From: Malaya genurostris
Taxonomy: Eukaryota > Arthropoda > Insecta > Diptera > Culicidae
Reading direction: 5' to 3'
NCBI RefSeq assembly: GCF_030247185.1
Contig: NC_080572.1
Coordinates: 172,180,975 to 172,244,974 of the forward strand
Length of the DNA: 64,000 bases
Positions within the stretch are counted from its first letter, which is position 1. The number at the start of each line of letters is the position of its first letter. Below are positions 21,831-33,272 of the stretch, piece after piece. The notes under the pieces were generated by a model, which ran no database searches, was not told where the DNA came from, and saw only the letters and a list, made by a program, of their open reading frames with translations. A program made the position numbers and the translations under genes.

Positions 21831-22286
21831 AATCATCAAGTGAACTTTGATGAGTGTCGATGATCGAACTCGAATCGTGAACCAGATTACGAAACTTGGC
21901 CAAATCGAGAAAATTTTGATTGAATCGAGTTGCATAATGCCACTCCAGCTTCATAGTCATTTTTATACCTGATTTGCCTCAAATGATATGATAAGCATTT
22001 AAGGCACTGCAGCTTTCAGGTGATAAACCACTTTTGCAGCAGTGTTATATTATGAAGTCATCGCCCGGCGAAGAGTGGATCTGCGGCAAATATGCCGAAC
22101 AATAGACATGATTCCTGTCTGTGTCACTAATCGTCAATCTTACATCTAAATATCTCAGATGCATGCTCAAGACATTTCACGTGGATTAGTCAAAGCAGCC
22201 CTGTTGAAAGTAACAATGACTGTGTTTACTAACCTTGCGACGAGGAAGTTTTCTTTTCTGAAAAAATTGTTCTTGAGCAAAAGCTA
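21831..22286. other. No gene recognised
   Basis: Nothing definable between the eroded transposase and the DD37E transposon, which begins after a TA at 22285-22286. Confidence 0.5.
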
Positions 22287-22440
22287 AGGACTGTCCCAGA
22301 AAGTATGGGACCAACCAAAAACCGCTGCCATTTCGCAATGGTTCAAAAATCTGTCAATTTTTATGGCTACGTCCTGTTGTTTACACTCTTCTCTAACCAC
22401 TTGTGCAGTTGTTTATTCGATTTCATTACTTTGTTTCGAG

Positions 22441-23712
22441 ATCCGTGGACTTTCAGCAGAACAACGTCGAAAAATTGTGTACAAATGGTGCACAGAACGC
22501 GGACTGTCGCTGAGAAAGATAGCAAAAATGGAAGGAGTAAGTGAAAAAGACGTGCGAAATGCAATCATGAAGTTCGGCGATGATAACACCTTTGAGGATA
22601 AACCGAAAACGGGTCGAAAAAAAAGTCCTGCTAACCCTCATTTGGATAAACGTATACTGAAGGCTTTCGAGCAAAAGAAGGAGGTTTTAGTTCGGGATGT
22701 GGCCAAAAAAGTGGGCACTTCGAAGTCAAATGTTCTTCGTGCTAAAGAACGTTTGAATCTTCGAACCTATAAGAAGCAGAAACAACCAAAACGTAGTCCG
22801 AAACAAGAAGCATCGATCAGGCCGAGGGTTCGAAAGCTGTACAATACGATTCTTGCTGGAAATTTGAACTGCACAATCATGGACGACGAAACCTGCGTGA
22901 AACTTGATTACAATTCCTTGCCGGGACCACAATATTATACGGTGCGAGAAGGGCAAGTGTTAAACCAGTCCGAGACATCGATTTAAGTCGAAAAATTTGG
23001 TAAGAGAGCTATAGTCTGGCAAGCAATTTGTAGCTGCGGTACGATTTCGAAACCCTTCATCACCACTGCTTCAATGAACAGCGAAATATACATCATGGAA
23101 TGTTTACAGAAACGACTTCTACCCATGATTTGAAGCCACAAGGATCCTGTTGTCTTCTGGCTAGATCTTGCTTCTTGCCACTACTCGAAATCAACGGTAG
23201 AATGGTATACTACAAAAAATCGACGTGAACATTACATAAGGGCATATAAAACAATGAGAGATTCTCTTTGTTTACTTTCTCTTCTGTTAATAACACCTAA
23301 ATTTTCACGTTCACTTACCAAATTTGCATATAGAATGAAGGAAAATATCTCCAGCTTTGTAATAGTATCATACATGTAACGAACAATTGCGTAATAACGC
23401 AGATATAATCAAAAGAGAAAGTAAACAAAGAGAAACTGTCAATTGTTTTAAGGTCCTTTTGAAATGTTTACGTCGAAATGTCACTTTCGTCCCAAAAGAC
23501 ATGAATCCACCAAATTGCCCACAACTTCGACCAATTGAGAAATTTTGGGCATTAACGAAGGCACATCTTAGGAAATATGTCTCGGCAACCGAAACCCTTC
23601 AACAGTTTGAAAAAGATTGGAAAAAAGTGTCAAAACTTGTCGCCAGAAGTCTGTACGGAATTTAACGAGGAACGTTCGCAAGAAGGTGCGCCAGCTAGTC
23701 TACAATGGCTAA
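22441..23712 (+). pseudogene. DD37E transposase, inactivated
   Basis: Encodes the N-terminal helix-turn-helix (RGLSAEQRRKIVYKWC, GLSLRKIAKMEGVSEKDVR) and second DNA-binding region (VRDVAKKVGTSKSNVLR). The catalytic core follows: MDDET, QYYTVREGQ, WQAICSCG, DLASCHYS and RPIEKFW. In the uninterrupted copy at 38211, 37 residues separate the second Asp from the Glu, which defines DD37E. Lesions here: the start ATG seen in copy 3 is ATC (22441); GAA became TAA at 22984-22986; CGA became TGA near 23130; a 255-bp hairpin element sits between the second Asp and the Glu; one base is missing near 23645. Clearly non-functional. Confidence 0.9.
23221..23475. mobile_element. 255-bp hairpin element inside the DD37E transposon
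   Basis: Ends CGACGTGAACATTACA and its near complement TGAAATGTTTACGTCG are terminal inverted repeats. A second inner pair, 'ttctctttgtttactttctc' at about 23267-23288 and its complement near 23412-23433, makes most of the element able to fold back. Copies 2 and 3 of the host transposon read through this site ('caaaaatgtcac' in copy 2), and AAAT at 23217-23220 and 23476-23479 appears to be the duplicated target. Non-coding. Confidence 0.88.
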
Positions 23713-23840
23713 GTTGAGAATAATATTCTGTTGTTGTAGTCTAATATTATCAGTATATCGAATAAAATTTGAATATCTAACACTTGTGAATTATTTACAG
23801 CGAAATCAAAGTGCGTCCATACTTTCTGGGACAGTCTTTA

Positions 23841-24543
23841 CAGTTGCTTTACCTTTTCCAGAAGTTTGAGTTTATGCTGGAGATTCATTATCAATTCGTA
23901 TAATGTTGACCTTGGATCTCTAACGATTTCCATAGAACAACTAGAACAAATATGTTGGCCCATAATCGCCTATAGCGAAACGTGAGAAATGGTTTAAGTA
24001 TTTTTAAATCAGTGTTGGGAAGTTCATTTCATTAACACTCGTGATAAAATCAAGAGATTTTCTTAAAAAATCTTAGTGATTGAAAAAAACACTTCCGTGA
24101 TTTTGTTTCATGAAACAAGCATTCACTAAACTCAGAACTTCGAAGTTCATAGGTGATTTTTTGGGTCAGCGAAACTTGATGACGAATTTTCACCCACAGA
24201 AATATCGCTAAAGAGATAATAAGAAGGGAGAGAGTCTCCGATGATATTTCGATGCTGAATTTCCACTACGCTTCAGTTCGACACCGAAGTGATTCGTGCA
24301 TAATTGATCAATGAAAAATCCTCTACTGAATGAATTCTCAACTGAATCGCAACTAAGAAATAATGACGGTAATATTTGCGATGGACGTAGGGTGATGAAT
24401 ACGTATATCAATATTTTTTTCCATATTTCAAACAGTGATTACAGCAACGAAAGGCTGGTTTACTTCCAGCTGGTTGATTACACTGCACTATTTAGATTAA
24501 ACTAACTCAATAAAACGCTGTTTAGCATGAATTTGATTTATAT
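23841..24543. other. No gene recognised
   Basis: AT-rich sequence with no frame or repeat I can support. Confidence 0.5.
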
Positions 24544-24635
24544 AAGTAACAGGAGCGCAGCATTTTGTATGTCTCAAACACACATCAGGCGCAGCGTTTG
24601 AATCAGTGTAGCAAAATGTTGAGCTCCTGTTACTT
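24544..24635. repeat. 92-bp hairpin, precursor-like
   Basis: Arms 24544-24567 (AAGTAACAGGAGCGCAGCAT...) and 24612-24635 are complementary at 22 of 24 positions, and pairing probably continues inward (CAAAC against GTTTG). Size and loop are compatible with a microRNA-type hairpin, but a tiny inverted-repeat element is equally possible. Confidence 0.7.
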
Positions 24636-24719
24636 CTGTGTACGATATTCAAGCTTAATTGTATAATATTTAATCAGTTGCATAACATACTTTGTGATTT
24701 GTTTTTATTAATGTTTTTT

Positions 24720-25692
24720 TGTCGTGAATACGACTTACTTTACTATGGGGTGCCTTTTCAAAATTAGCCATATGGAAGAATGGGCAGAACTTAATTGTGA
24801 ATATCTCGGCTTGTATTAATGGCAGCAACATAGTTCTTTCACTATTTCAACAAAAATATGGTCAGGAATTTAGGATAATATTTTGAACAGTGTGAGATAA
24901 CCACAAACAACTCAAAAATTAAGTTTTCTGCAAATTTTAAAACAACGCGGAAAGCTCTTTACTTTTGCTTGGTTTTGTCGCGCAAGGACGACGATTTTGA
25001 GGTAGTCAGGCACATATTTTCATCTGAATGCGTATAAAAGGGAAACCGTGGTCGAAAATCGATCATTTCTTCTTGTGCGTTGGATGAAAGCAGACATCGG
25101 GGCTAGAAGACGCATTCATACATCGGTGTCGGAGAGCGCACCTTCTTCGTGGTTAAAAACCTCAAACGCTCAGGTCGTAGTTCTCACTTGCTTCCGGTCG
25201 CCAAAGCGATAAGAAGCATTAAACCAGTTTCGCATCATTTGGCACTGCCAGCGGATGTGTCGGTTTGTACGCAAAGCTAGTTTCAATTCAAGCAAGAACG
25301 ATTGCATCCGCTGCTGGTGCTTCGCATTGGAGAGAAGGAAAACAAGAAACGAAAAGTGAACAACATTATATAAAATCAGATGTTCTAATGGCTCTAAATG
25401 TTATCTAAAGAACTATTAAGATTACTTCTTTGCAAATCGAAGGTTTAGGTTTAGTGAAAATCCAAAATAATTTGATTTTCTTCGTGCACATTTCGCTGTG
25501 CAAAAATCGTTCGAGAAAAATGTTCCGAACTCTGCTAATTATCGTAGAGAATTATATAATTTGGTGCTTCTAAAAGGTAGAAATGATTCCTGTACTGATC
25601 AACTATCAATTCGAATTCGAAAGTGTAAAGAAATCGTGTCAGTTTTATTCGTATTCACAACATCCAGTTATATCTCTGACATTACCCACCCG
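24720..25692 (-). mobile_element. A-family element, copy 2, with empty Jockey site
   Basis: TGTCGTGAATACGA at 24720-24733 and TCGTATTCACAACA at 25649-25662, followed by 'ccagttatatctctgacatt', mirror the ends of copy 1 in reverse orientation. 'atggggtgccttttcaaaattagcc', 'caaggacgacgattttgaggt' and 'cgtataaaag' align with the copy 1 flank at 16500-16800. The stretch 25051-25070 is the uninterrupted version of the Jockey target. Some internal parts differ from copy 1. Confidence 0.75.
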
Positions 25693-26079
25693 CCTTTTTA
25701 TTATCATTATAACTATTACTGATCACAGCACCTACTGCTTTTGTTGTCGATGTTACACCACTACCACGGTGTTGCATTTATCAACTGAGCATCAAACAGC
25801 AAGAGCTAAAAATTTAGCATTTTTGTTTATTTCATTCACCCTGCATGCACTGAAAATTTTCCGAATTGTTCTGTTTTTGTTCATCGGCGAATTTATTTAT
25901 CATGTATTTTGTAAAGGGTTGAGGCTATGAGAAGTCATTTCCACAAAATCTTCTTTTCTATTATCATATCAGATTATATATCTTGAAGTTTTTGCTTAAA
26001 TATCATCAACAAGAATATTCGCTACGTTTCACGAATGATTTTTTGTCATGTAAGATCAATTTCAGCGAGAATCGAATTT

Positions 26080-27169
26080 ACAAAAAAACAGTTGTGAACT
26101 TCTTTCTAGTGAGTTTTCTGATCAATAATATTGGCTTGATGAGTGTTATCCAGACTCTGCACCGGGCCAAGCAACAATTCGTAAGTGGTTTGCGAAATTT
26201 CGTACTGGTCATATGAGCACCGAAGACGATGAACGCAGTGGACGTCCAAAAGAGGCTGTTACCGATGAAAACGTGAAAAAAATCCACAAAATGATTTTCA
26301 ATGACCGTAAAGTGAAGTTGATCGAGATAGCTGACACCCTAAAGATATCAAAGGAACGTGTTGGACATATTATTCACGAATATTTGGATATGAGAAAGCT
26401 TTGTGCAAAATGGGTGCCGCGTGAGCTCACAATCGATCAAAAACAACAACGAATTGATGATTCTGAGCAGTGTTTGGAGCTGTTATATCGAAATAAAACC
26501 GATTTTTCGTCGATATATAACAATGGACGAAACATGGCTCCATCACTTCACTCCGGAGTCCAATCGACAGTCAGCTGAGTGGACTGCACGCGATGAACCG
26601 AACCCAAAGCGTGGAAAGACTCAACAATCGGCCGGTAAGGTTATGGCGTCTGTATTTTGGGATTCGCATGGTATAATTTTTTATCGACTACCTTGAAATG
26701 GGAAAAACCATCAACAGTGACTTTTATATAGCGTTATTAGAGCGTTTGAAGGAGGAAATTTAAAAAAAACGGCCTCATTTGAAGAAGAAAAAAATTTTGT
26801 TTCATCAAGACAATGCACCGTGTCACAAGTCGATGAAAACCATGCTGAAATTGAACGAATTGGGCTTCGAATTGCTCCCTCATCCACCGTATTTTCCAGA
26901 TTTGGCCCCCAGTGACTTTTTCCTGTTCTCAGACCTCAAGAGAATGCTCGCTGGTAAAAAATTTAGAAGCAATGAAGAGGTAATCGCTGAAACTGAGGCC
27001 TATTTTGAGGCAAAGGACAAATCGTACTACAAAAATGGTATCGAAAAGTTGGAAGATCGCTATAATCGCTGTATCGCCTCTGATGGCAATTATGTTGAAT
27101 AATAAAAACGAATTTTGGCAAAAAAATGTGTGTTTCTATTAAACGATACGAACTTTTCAGCCGAACTGT
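26080..27169 (+). mobile_element. irritans-type mariner, 5' part eroded
   Basis: The right end 'cttttcagccgaactgt' followed by TA (27170-27171) fits an irritans-subfamily terminal repeat. No matching left repeat was found, so the left end is eroded or truncated. Confidence 0.75.
26130..27102 (+). pseudogene. mariner (irritans subfamily, DD34D) transposase
   Basis: Recognisable from WLDECYPDSAPGQATIRKWF (26132 on) through MSTEDDERSGRPKEAVTDEN, the WVPRELT linker, TMDETWLHHFTPESNRQSAEW (first Asp), HQDNAPCHKSMKT (second Asp) and PDLAPSDFFLFSDLKRMLAGK (third Asp, 34 residues after the second), ending SDGNYVE. All three catalytic Asp codons survive. Frames change near 26500 and 26690, and a TAA near 26760 replaces a sense codon, so no full protein is made. 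Only a few lesions separate it from the family pattern, so the insertion is not ancient. Confidence 0.9.
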
Positions 27170-27171
27170 TA

Positions 27172-29596
27172 TTTCGCGCACGACTGCCTTACTTAAGATC
27201 CTGCAGTCATTCAGTCAAAAACAAGCCTTGGCTTGAGAGCGCCTTTTCTTATGGGCTTCCAAAAAAAAAAAATCCACCGAATGTTGAATATTTTTCCTGT
27301 GAAATGGATTTACACTCCCGGATCAGGTAACCCGTAGTGTTATTCCTAGGCAGTGCGGAAGTCCTAACCGAAACTACACGGTTATCGAGGCTGCTCGGTA
27401 GATGATATCGAATGACAATTTCTTTGAGAAGCTGAGCAGTCATTTTCTTACAAATTTTTTTGCGTAATGGGGAATGAACAAATTATATAATGAAGTGTTG
27501 CAGGCAATTAAAAAAGCAAGAACAAACTACAATGAGCTAGTACACTGTGATCTGTTTTAAAAATTAAAGTGTATAAATTTAAAAAAAGAGATACAATTCA
27601 CAAATTCCCCATCATGCATAAATCAGATGCTACTCCTGTTTCATTCGATTAGCGACGAGCACCGCTCATCGAAAACCACACCCACATTTAGTATTCGAGA
27701 CAACTAAATTATTTCCAGTAAAATCATATCCGACAATCATCCTTCTGTGGCTAGAAGGAACGACCGACCGACCGAAAAATACCCACCAGGGCGAAGCAGT
27801 CGGACCAAAACCCCACAGCAACTCCCTACAGAACTACGAAAAGGTACAGAAACAAAGAAAACCGAAGGATGGAGGATATCTACTCACTTGTTATATGTTC
27901 GTTATGAAAGGCCAACATTTGGTCGAATTCAAAATATCGACGAAGCACCTCGTGTTGCTGCCCACTCCTTGCTCCTGCCCCGACTACTCGACCGTCGACA
28001 AAAAGCACTTTTCACTTTCTTCACACTCCTTCGGTTGGGGTTCGCAACTTGTATCAGTTGTTTTTGTTGTTGATGTTAAAATTTGCCCGGTACACAGGCA
28101 ACACCGGCTGGTGGAGTTTTGACTCTTCGTTCGGTGCACCTTTCTTCTTTTGCCGGGAAGTGAGTGAAGCTTTCTTTCTATTTTTAATGCTTACTTTTTC
28201 GTTTCCAATTTTTGGATAGTATTTACTCGCTTTGACTGGGCTTCCTTTTGTTAAATGTTCCTCGGTCTTGCTGGGTACTGCTCGCTATGAATCGGACTGG
28301 AACGTTTTTGTTTCCTTTTCATTGAAAGCAGAGTATCATTTCGCTGTTCACCTGGGGAAAAAAGTATGGAAACAGAGAAAAATAAACGATAATGCAATAT
28401 TCACCATGGAGAGTAATTGAAAGATAAAGTACTGTTTGAGAGTCAAGTAGTTTTTACACGCGAAACAAAAGTCGCCATTTCTAGGTCTAGTCTGAATTCA
28501 GTGATGAAATAACTACAATGTCGTGTTCAGAGTGGTTATGATGATTGTATTGACATTAAAATTTATGGTGCTTGTCAATGGAACGAACGTCAAATATTGA
28601 TATTTCCAATCAGCAGTCATGTGATTTATTGTTTTCGTTGACTGCTGCCTACAGGTTATAAATAATCTTTAATTTAACCTACAACAAACAACGATAAATC
28701 AACATTCTTCACGTCGACAATGACAATGGGAACAATGAGAGGTGGGATCGCTTTGGGAAAGTCGCCGAAAAGCGATTTCAGTTTGGTTTCAGTTCCCCAG
28801 CACACATCTAGGACACTATGTTAGATATGTGACATGGCAGAGGAGCTGGTTCCTGCAAGGCAAGGCATCGAAAAGCAAAGAACAAATGAAAGAGCAAACT
28901 GAACCCACGGTCTGGTGGTGGTAGTCTTGAGCTTACTCACAATGCAATCATCGTCATTGTGATTGAAAAAACACAAGCAAAATACAATATTTACTCTGGA
29001 TTGGATGTGTTTTTTTAGTAATTACCCACAGACAATACCAAACACTGAATTTAGATTGAACAATCGAAGGATTCAATGAAAAACAACCGCCTGATTCGTT
29101 GTAGTAAGTGTTTTAGAAACAAATGTCGAATCAGAAATTTTTTCTTAACTCTAGGAGGGGTTTTATTCAAGAGTTTTGTATATTGTGACAGATGGAATTC
29201 ATGGAACGTGAACATGATTAATATAAAATGTATTATGTCTATTAAAATATATCGTTTTCTATTTTTACTATTTCATTTTTACTGGTTTTTCTTCATAGTA
29301 TAATGAACCGAACCAGTTTTCTTTGGTCTGAGTTCTTTAGTCCAGTTCCTTTACTGAAAGTAAGATATTTGTAGTACCTAAACTCAGTAGTAACAGGTTT
29401 AAGCCACTGAAAAACATCTGGAAGTAGGTTGTATAGGATGTTATTTTATGAAGAGCCTTAAAAACCGACTATTTATTTAAAAGCAAGTAAAACACTAAAT
29501 AACTGACTCACTTTACCTTACATAAGAGCGTCAAGATAAAATTTCACTTCCTTACGTTTCGTCTTAGACTCGTCACTGCAGTACAGTTCAAACCTA
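27172..29596. other. Unrecognised, partly GC-richer DNA
   Basis: Short frames occur at 27747-28122 and 28232-28420 but none resembles a known protein. The sequence does not match the repeat families described elsewhere in the window, so it may be unique intergenic or intronic DNA. Confidence 0.5.
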
Positions 29597-29869
29597 TGAT
29601 CAAAAAAGAACCGGAATTTTCATTTTAAAATTCCCGCGCTTGTCCAATCGGTAAACTTTTATTCTCTCAACGTTGGCAACACTTTTATACACATTCTGTA
29701 AAATTTTGACGCATATCGTACGATTAGTTTTTGTTTGGCGTCTATACAAAAAAGTTGAAAAATTTTCGTGTAACGATTTTTATAATGGATGAAAATTTAG
29801 AACAACGTGCGTTTACCGATTGGACAAGCGCGGGAATTTTAAAATAAAATTCCGGTTCTTATTTGATCA
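29597..29869. mobile_element. Mariner-derived MITE with about 60-bp terminal repeats
   Basis: The left arm 29597-29658 (starts TGATCAAAAAAGAACCGGAA) and right arm 29811-29869 are almost exact inverted copies, flanked by TA at 29595-29596 and 29870-29871. Just before the right arm, 'tttcgtgtaacgatttttat' and 'atggatgaaaatttagaaca' read MDENLEQRA, the typical N-terminus of a mariner-group transposase, running straight into the right arm. So this is a 273-bp deletion derivative keeping the mariner 5' UTR and first codons. Confidence 0.88.
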
Positions 29870-30929
29870 TAAGGTACGTCTTACTTTACTATGGGCGCCT
29901 ATTCGAAATTTACATTCTGATTGGTTTTGGATCGCCATCGAAAATATGATCAACAATTTATGACCAAATTTTCAGTAGTATGACACAACACCAAATAATT
30001 CTCTGAAATATATGACATCAACGAGTGAAAACTCATGACTTGTGTTTGCCGTTCTCGTACTTGGGATGACGGTTTTGCACCCTGAAGTAATGTCTTCATT
30101 GAAGTATTAGACAAAAATTGATGGATCCTAATATCCACCTAGCATTCAAACTTAATGTTTGCATTTAAAGTAATAGGCAACACTTATCGATTCTTCATGG
30201 GTGTACCTTAGGGTGAGACAAAATATTGATTTCAACCCCACTAAACTTTTCGTGTTTCTTTTGGGTCCCATAAGCTCCATGTACAATTTTAGCTCGATCG
30301 GAGAAACTATATTTTCGCACCCAAGGTTTAAAGTTTGTATGGGATTTAAAATGGAGAAACTCACTTTTTACAAAAAAAAAATCAGCTAGATATCAACCTA
30401 TGAACTCTAAAATTTAGTGCGTATGTCATTTTTGTAGGAAATTTAACGAGGAAGAAAACCTTCGAAGACTCAAACAACCCAACAAAAGTTATCAAAATTT
30501 GTAAAAAACGTTATTAAAGGAAAATCGACACAAAGTCCGAACAATAGCTCATTCCTTAATATATCTAGTATCATTGCTGATAGTGGTGGTAATATGATTT
30601 TAGTTGCTTTTATTATGCCTTAACGGTTGATCTGAGTTGTTTGATGTTTTGAAGATAGTTTCTCAGCTTAGAATTAAGATTCCTTTTTAAGTGATAAACC
30701 ATGCTCCAAACCTTACTATAAAAACAAAAATATTAATGTAAATTATGTTTTTGTTTGCATAAAATAGTATAGTCTGTATCTTCTAAACTATAAGAGAGAG
30801 AGAGTTTGTATATTCGGAAAAGTTATTGGATTTGAGTTTTTCTAAAATATTGTAGAAAATTCTAAAAACCTGTTTCTTCAAATTAAAAAGTTAGAATTTT
30901 TTGAGTCTTTACAGTGAGCTAATCATCTC
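29870..30929. other. A-family scrap and unrecognised sequence
   Basis: 29876-29940 ('cttactttactatgggcgcc') resembles the A-family end without its terminal motif. From 30205 to 30400 lies 'gggtgagacaaaatattgat' and 'gggatttaaaatgga', a low-complexity stretch that may be another dispersed repeat. No gene. Confidence 0.45.
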
Positions 30930-31962
30930 GAGACCTTAGATATGAGCTGATGTGTCCACCTACCACTGGTTGAACTGTCCCACTCTTGTTGCCATCTGCG
31001 TAGAGAAGCGGCCCTACGGACGTTCCGGTCTCCTCGCATGCTGTATCACTCCGCGTCTTCCTTCACTATCAGACCGATAGGCATCATACTTGCAACCACG
31101 CAGGCCGCATCCCTCGATACAGTGCGGTATGCACTGATCACGAAAAGACACATCAGTCTATGCGTACTCTCCAGCATCTGTGGGTTGCGTTCCACATTCA
31201 GTGCCGACGCCCATACCGGGACCTCTGTTTTGTGGTACGCGAGTTGCAGTTTCCTGCTACGCAGCCAGTCCTCTACCAAGCAGATTAAGTGTGATGCACT
31301 CAGTTCGACCTCTTCGATGGATTCGCCGTAGACTGTCAGTGTGACGTCATCCGCGAACCCGACTATCTTGACACCCGGAGGGAGCCTCAACCTCAGTACT
31401 CCATCGTACATTATATTCCACAGGATCGGGCCCAAGATAGATCCCTGTGGTACTCCAGCTGTGATTGGAGTGTTACGTGTGCCATCGTCGGTCTCGTAGA
31501 GCAATACTCGGTTCTGGAAGTAGCTTTCCAGAATCTTGTACAGCCTTTCCGGTGCTCCCAGTCGAAGTAGGGAATCAGCAATGTCTGCCCAACAAACACT
31601 ATTGAACGCGTTCTTAACGTCTAGCGTTACTACCGCACAGTAGCGGATTTCTCGTCGTTTGCGCTGGATAGCTACCTCCGCCGTGATTACCACCGATGTT
31701 ATGGCGTCCGCCATCGACCTGCCTCTGTGAAACCCGTACTGCTGGCTGGACAGTCCTCCTGCTTCCTCTATGAAGGGAGATAGCCCGTTGAGGATGATTA
31801 TCTCAAGGAGCTTTCCTACAGTGCCAGACAGATTGGTCTATACGCCGATGGGTCCCCTGGGGGTTTCCCAGGTTTCGGTAATAGTACCAACCTCTGCCTT
31901 ATCCAAATGTCTGGGAACATACGCTCATCCAGACATCCCTGCATGACCTCCATGAACATGTC
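30930..31962 (-). pseudogene. R1-clade-like reverse transcriptase fragment
   Basis: Reading the minus strand: FPDIWIRQRLVLLPKPGKPP, YRPICL, then QQYGFHRGRSMADAI, TLDVKNAFNSVCWADI, ITAGVPQGSILGPILWN and the catalytic GFADDVTLTVYGE. After LAYHKTEV the frame jumps to PVWASALNVERN and CVVASMMPIGLIVKEDAE, so a piece of the thumb domain is missing by in-frame deletion. A shift breaks the upstream part near 31810-31850. The endonuclease half and element ends are absent. Motif wording fits R1-clade elements, which in insects include both rDNA-specific and dispersed families; no rDNA is nearby. Confidence 0.85.
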
Positions 31963-32835
31963 CGGTTTTGTATGGATTTATTTGAAGTGCTTTGAATGTG
32001 TACCACTATGCAGTATACAAACACGTAGTCCTACGTCAAAAACATCTGACAACAAATGAGTATTGAGACATGTGATTACAACTTTCATTTGAACAATAAT
32101 CGATATAATCTCGTAGGTAGAAGCCCAATCTAAGAAATTGTGCAATATAAGCTTGAATTTCATGTTTAGAACACGAGTAATGTGCATTATTTTTCGTAAT
32201 TTTCAAAAGGGCCTATCGCACGATATGACCTTATCACATGTTAGTGCCGAAATATGAAGAATGACACAAAACAGAGAATCGCAACGCATTCATGAAACCT
32301 TTTTTCCGGTAAACATGCAACATCATCAACTCATCAGAACGTTGCTTACTTCCAATTACATTCCCAGTAAGTCCTTTGTCCCAAACAACCATGGATCCGC
32401 ATGCTAACCACTAATTCGGTTTGTTTTTCCTGTCATTCTCTTTCCGCTACTTGTTTTGGAAAATTTCTTCCAAAGGGTAGGGGACTGAAATAGTGGATGC
32501 ATTGAATCCAATTTTCTGTCGAGTGTGGGGGACAGAAAAAATCGATGGTACAGCAAATTTTTGCTCATTTCGGAGTGGCAGTATTACGCGGCGACTATTT
32601 GGCACACGGCATCATGACTGATGATGACTACAAAGGAACTGGGAAAAAAAGCGAACGGAAGCAACCTTTCTGTACCGAATAATGCGTACGATGTGGGAGG
32701 AAGCGTCGAACAATTCCTATTCGAAACGTATTGAGATAGAGAAAAGAATGGAAATGGCAGTCGTTTCCCATTTCCACCTCCACCGATTACAGATCGTTAT
32801 TGTTTTCGTGTGCGACGATGGAAAAAAGACGATAT

Positions 32836-33084
32836 TTATGCCGTCGATGGAAGCGTGAGTTTTTTTTTCGATTGTCTTATCTGTAGGCATTCAATCTTAT
32901 ATGTCGGCTGATGAGTTCCAAGTAGAACGGAAAGCCTGGAAATGGCAGCAACTACGCACGTGACTATGTTGCTGAATGCTATTGACGCCGGCATACCGAA
33001 TCCAATGGTGCCAATGACCTTGTATGAGATTCCCGCATTAACATGGTTCTTATTCGGGAATTTCACGGCACGTTGCACGGCCAT
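32836..33084 (-). CDS. Possible first exon or small ORF, unrecognised
   Basis: An 82-codon frame, MAVQRAVKFPNKNHVNAGIS then YKVIGTIGFGMPASIAFSNI, with a hydrophobic middle (about residues 20-50) that could be a membrane segment. The ATG sits in 'aataaaaatggcc', a strong insect start context. About 190 bases upstream on the same strand is TATAAATA (33273-33280). I do not recognise the protein; it could be a first exon, with the later codons intronic. Chance is not excluded. Confidence 0.25.
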   Translation of the reverse strand: MAVQRAVKFPNKNHVNAGISYKVIGTIGFGMPASIAFSNIVTCVVAAISRLSVLLGTHQPTYKIECLQIRQSKKKLTLPSTA

Positions 33085-33272
33085 TTTTATTGATTAAAAC
33101 CCAACCATAGGAGTCCATATATTCAACAATCGACAGCATTTATTCACTCCCAGGAATTATTTTCAGTCCATATGCACGCAGTGAACACAACACATCTTGT
33201 GACGAAGCTTACCGAAAGCAACGAATAGAGAAGAACGGGATTTATTCAGTCATTCCATCGGAAATCGCCCGG

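Larger units (their letters stand above)
22287..23838 (+). mobile_element. ITmD37E-type transposon, copy 1, near full length
   Basis: Terminal inverted repeats: left 'aggactgtcccagaaagtat' and right complement 'atactttctgggacagtctt', flanked by TA on both sides (22285-22286 and 23839-23840), the duplication of the IS630-Tc1-mariner superfamily. Without the 255-bp insertion at 23221-23475 it is about 1.3 kb. Two further copies of the family lie at 38211 and 57478. Confidence 0.92.

Noticed and set aside
23387..23665. 92-codon frame containing the DD37E C-terminus
   Set aside because: Its first 30 codons are the end of the inserted hairpin element, so it is a chance fusion and not a gene.
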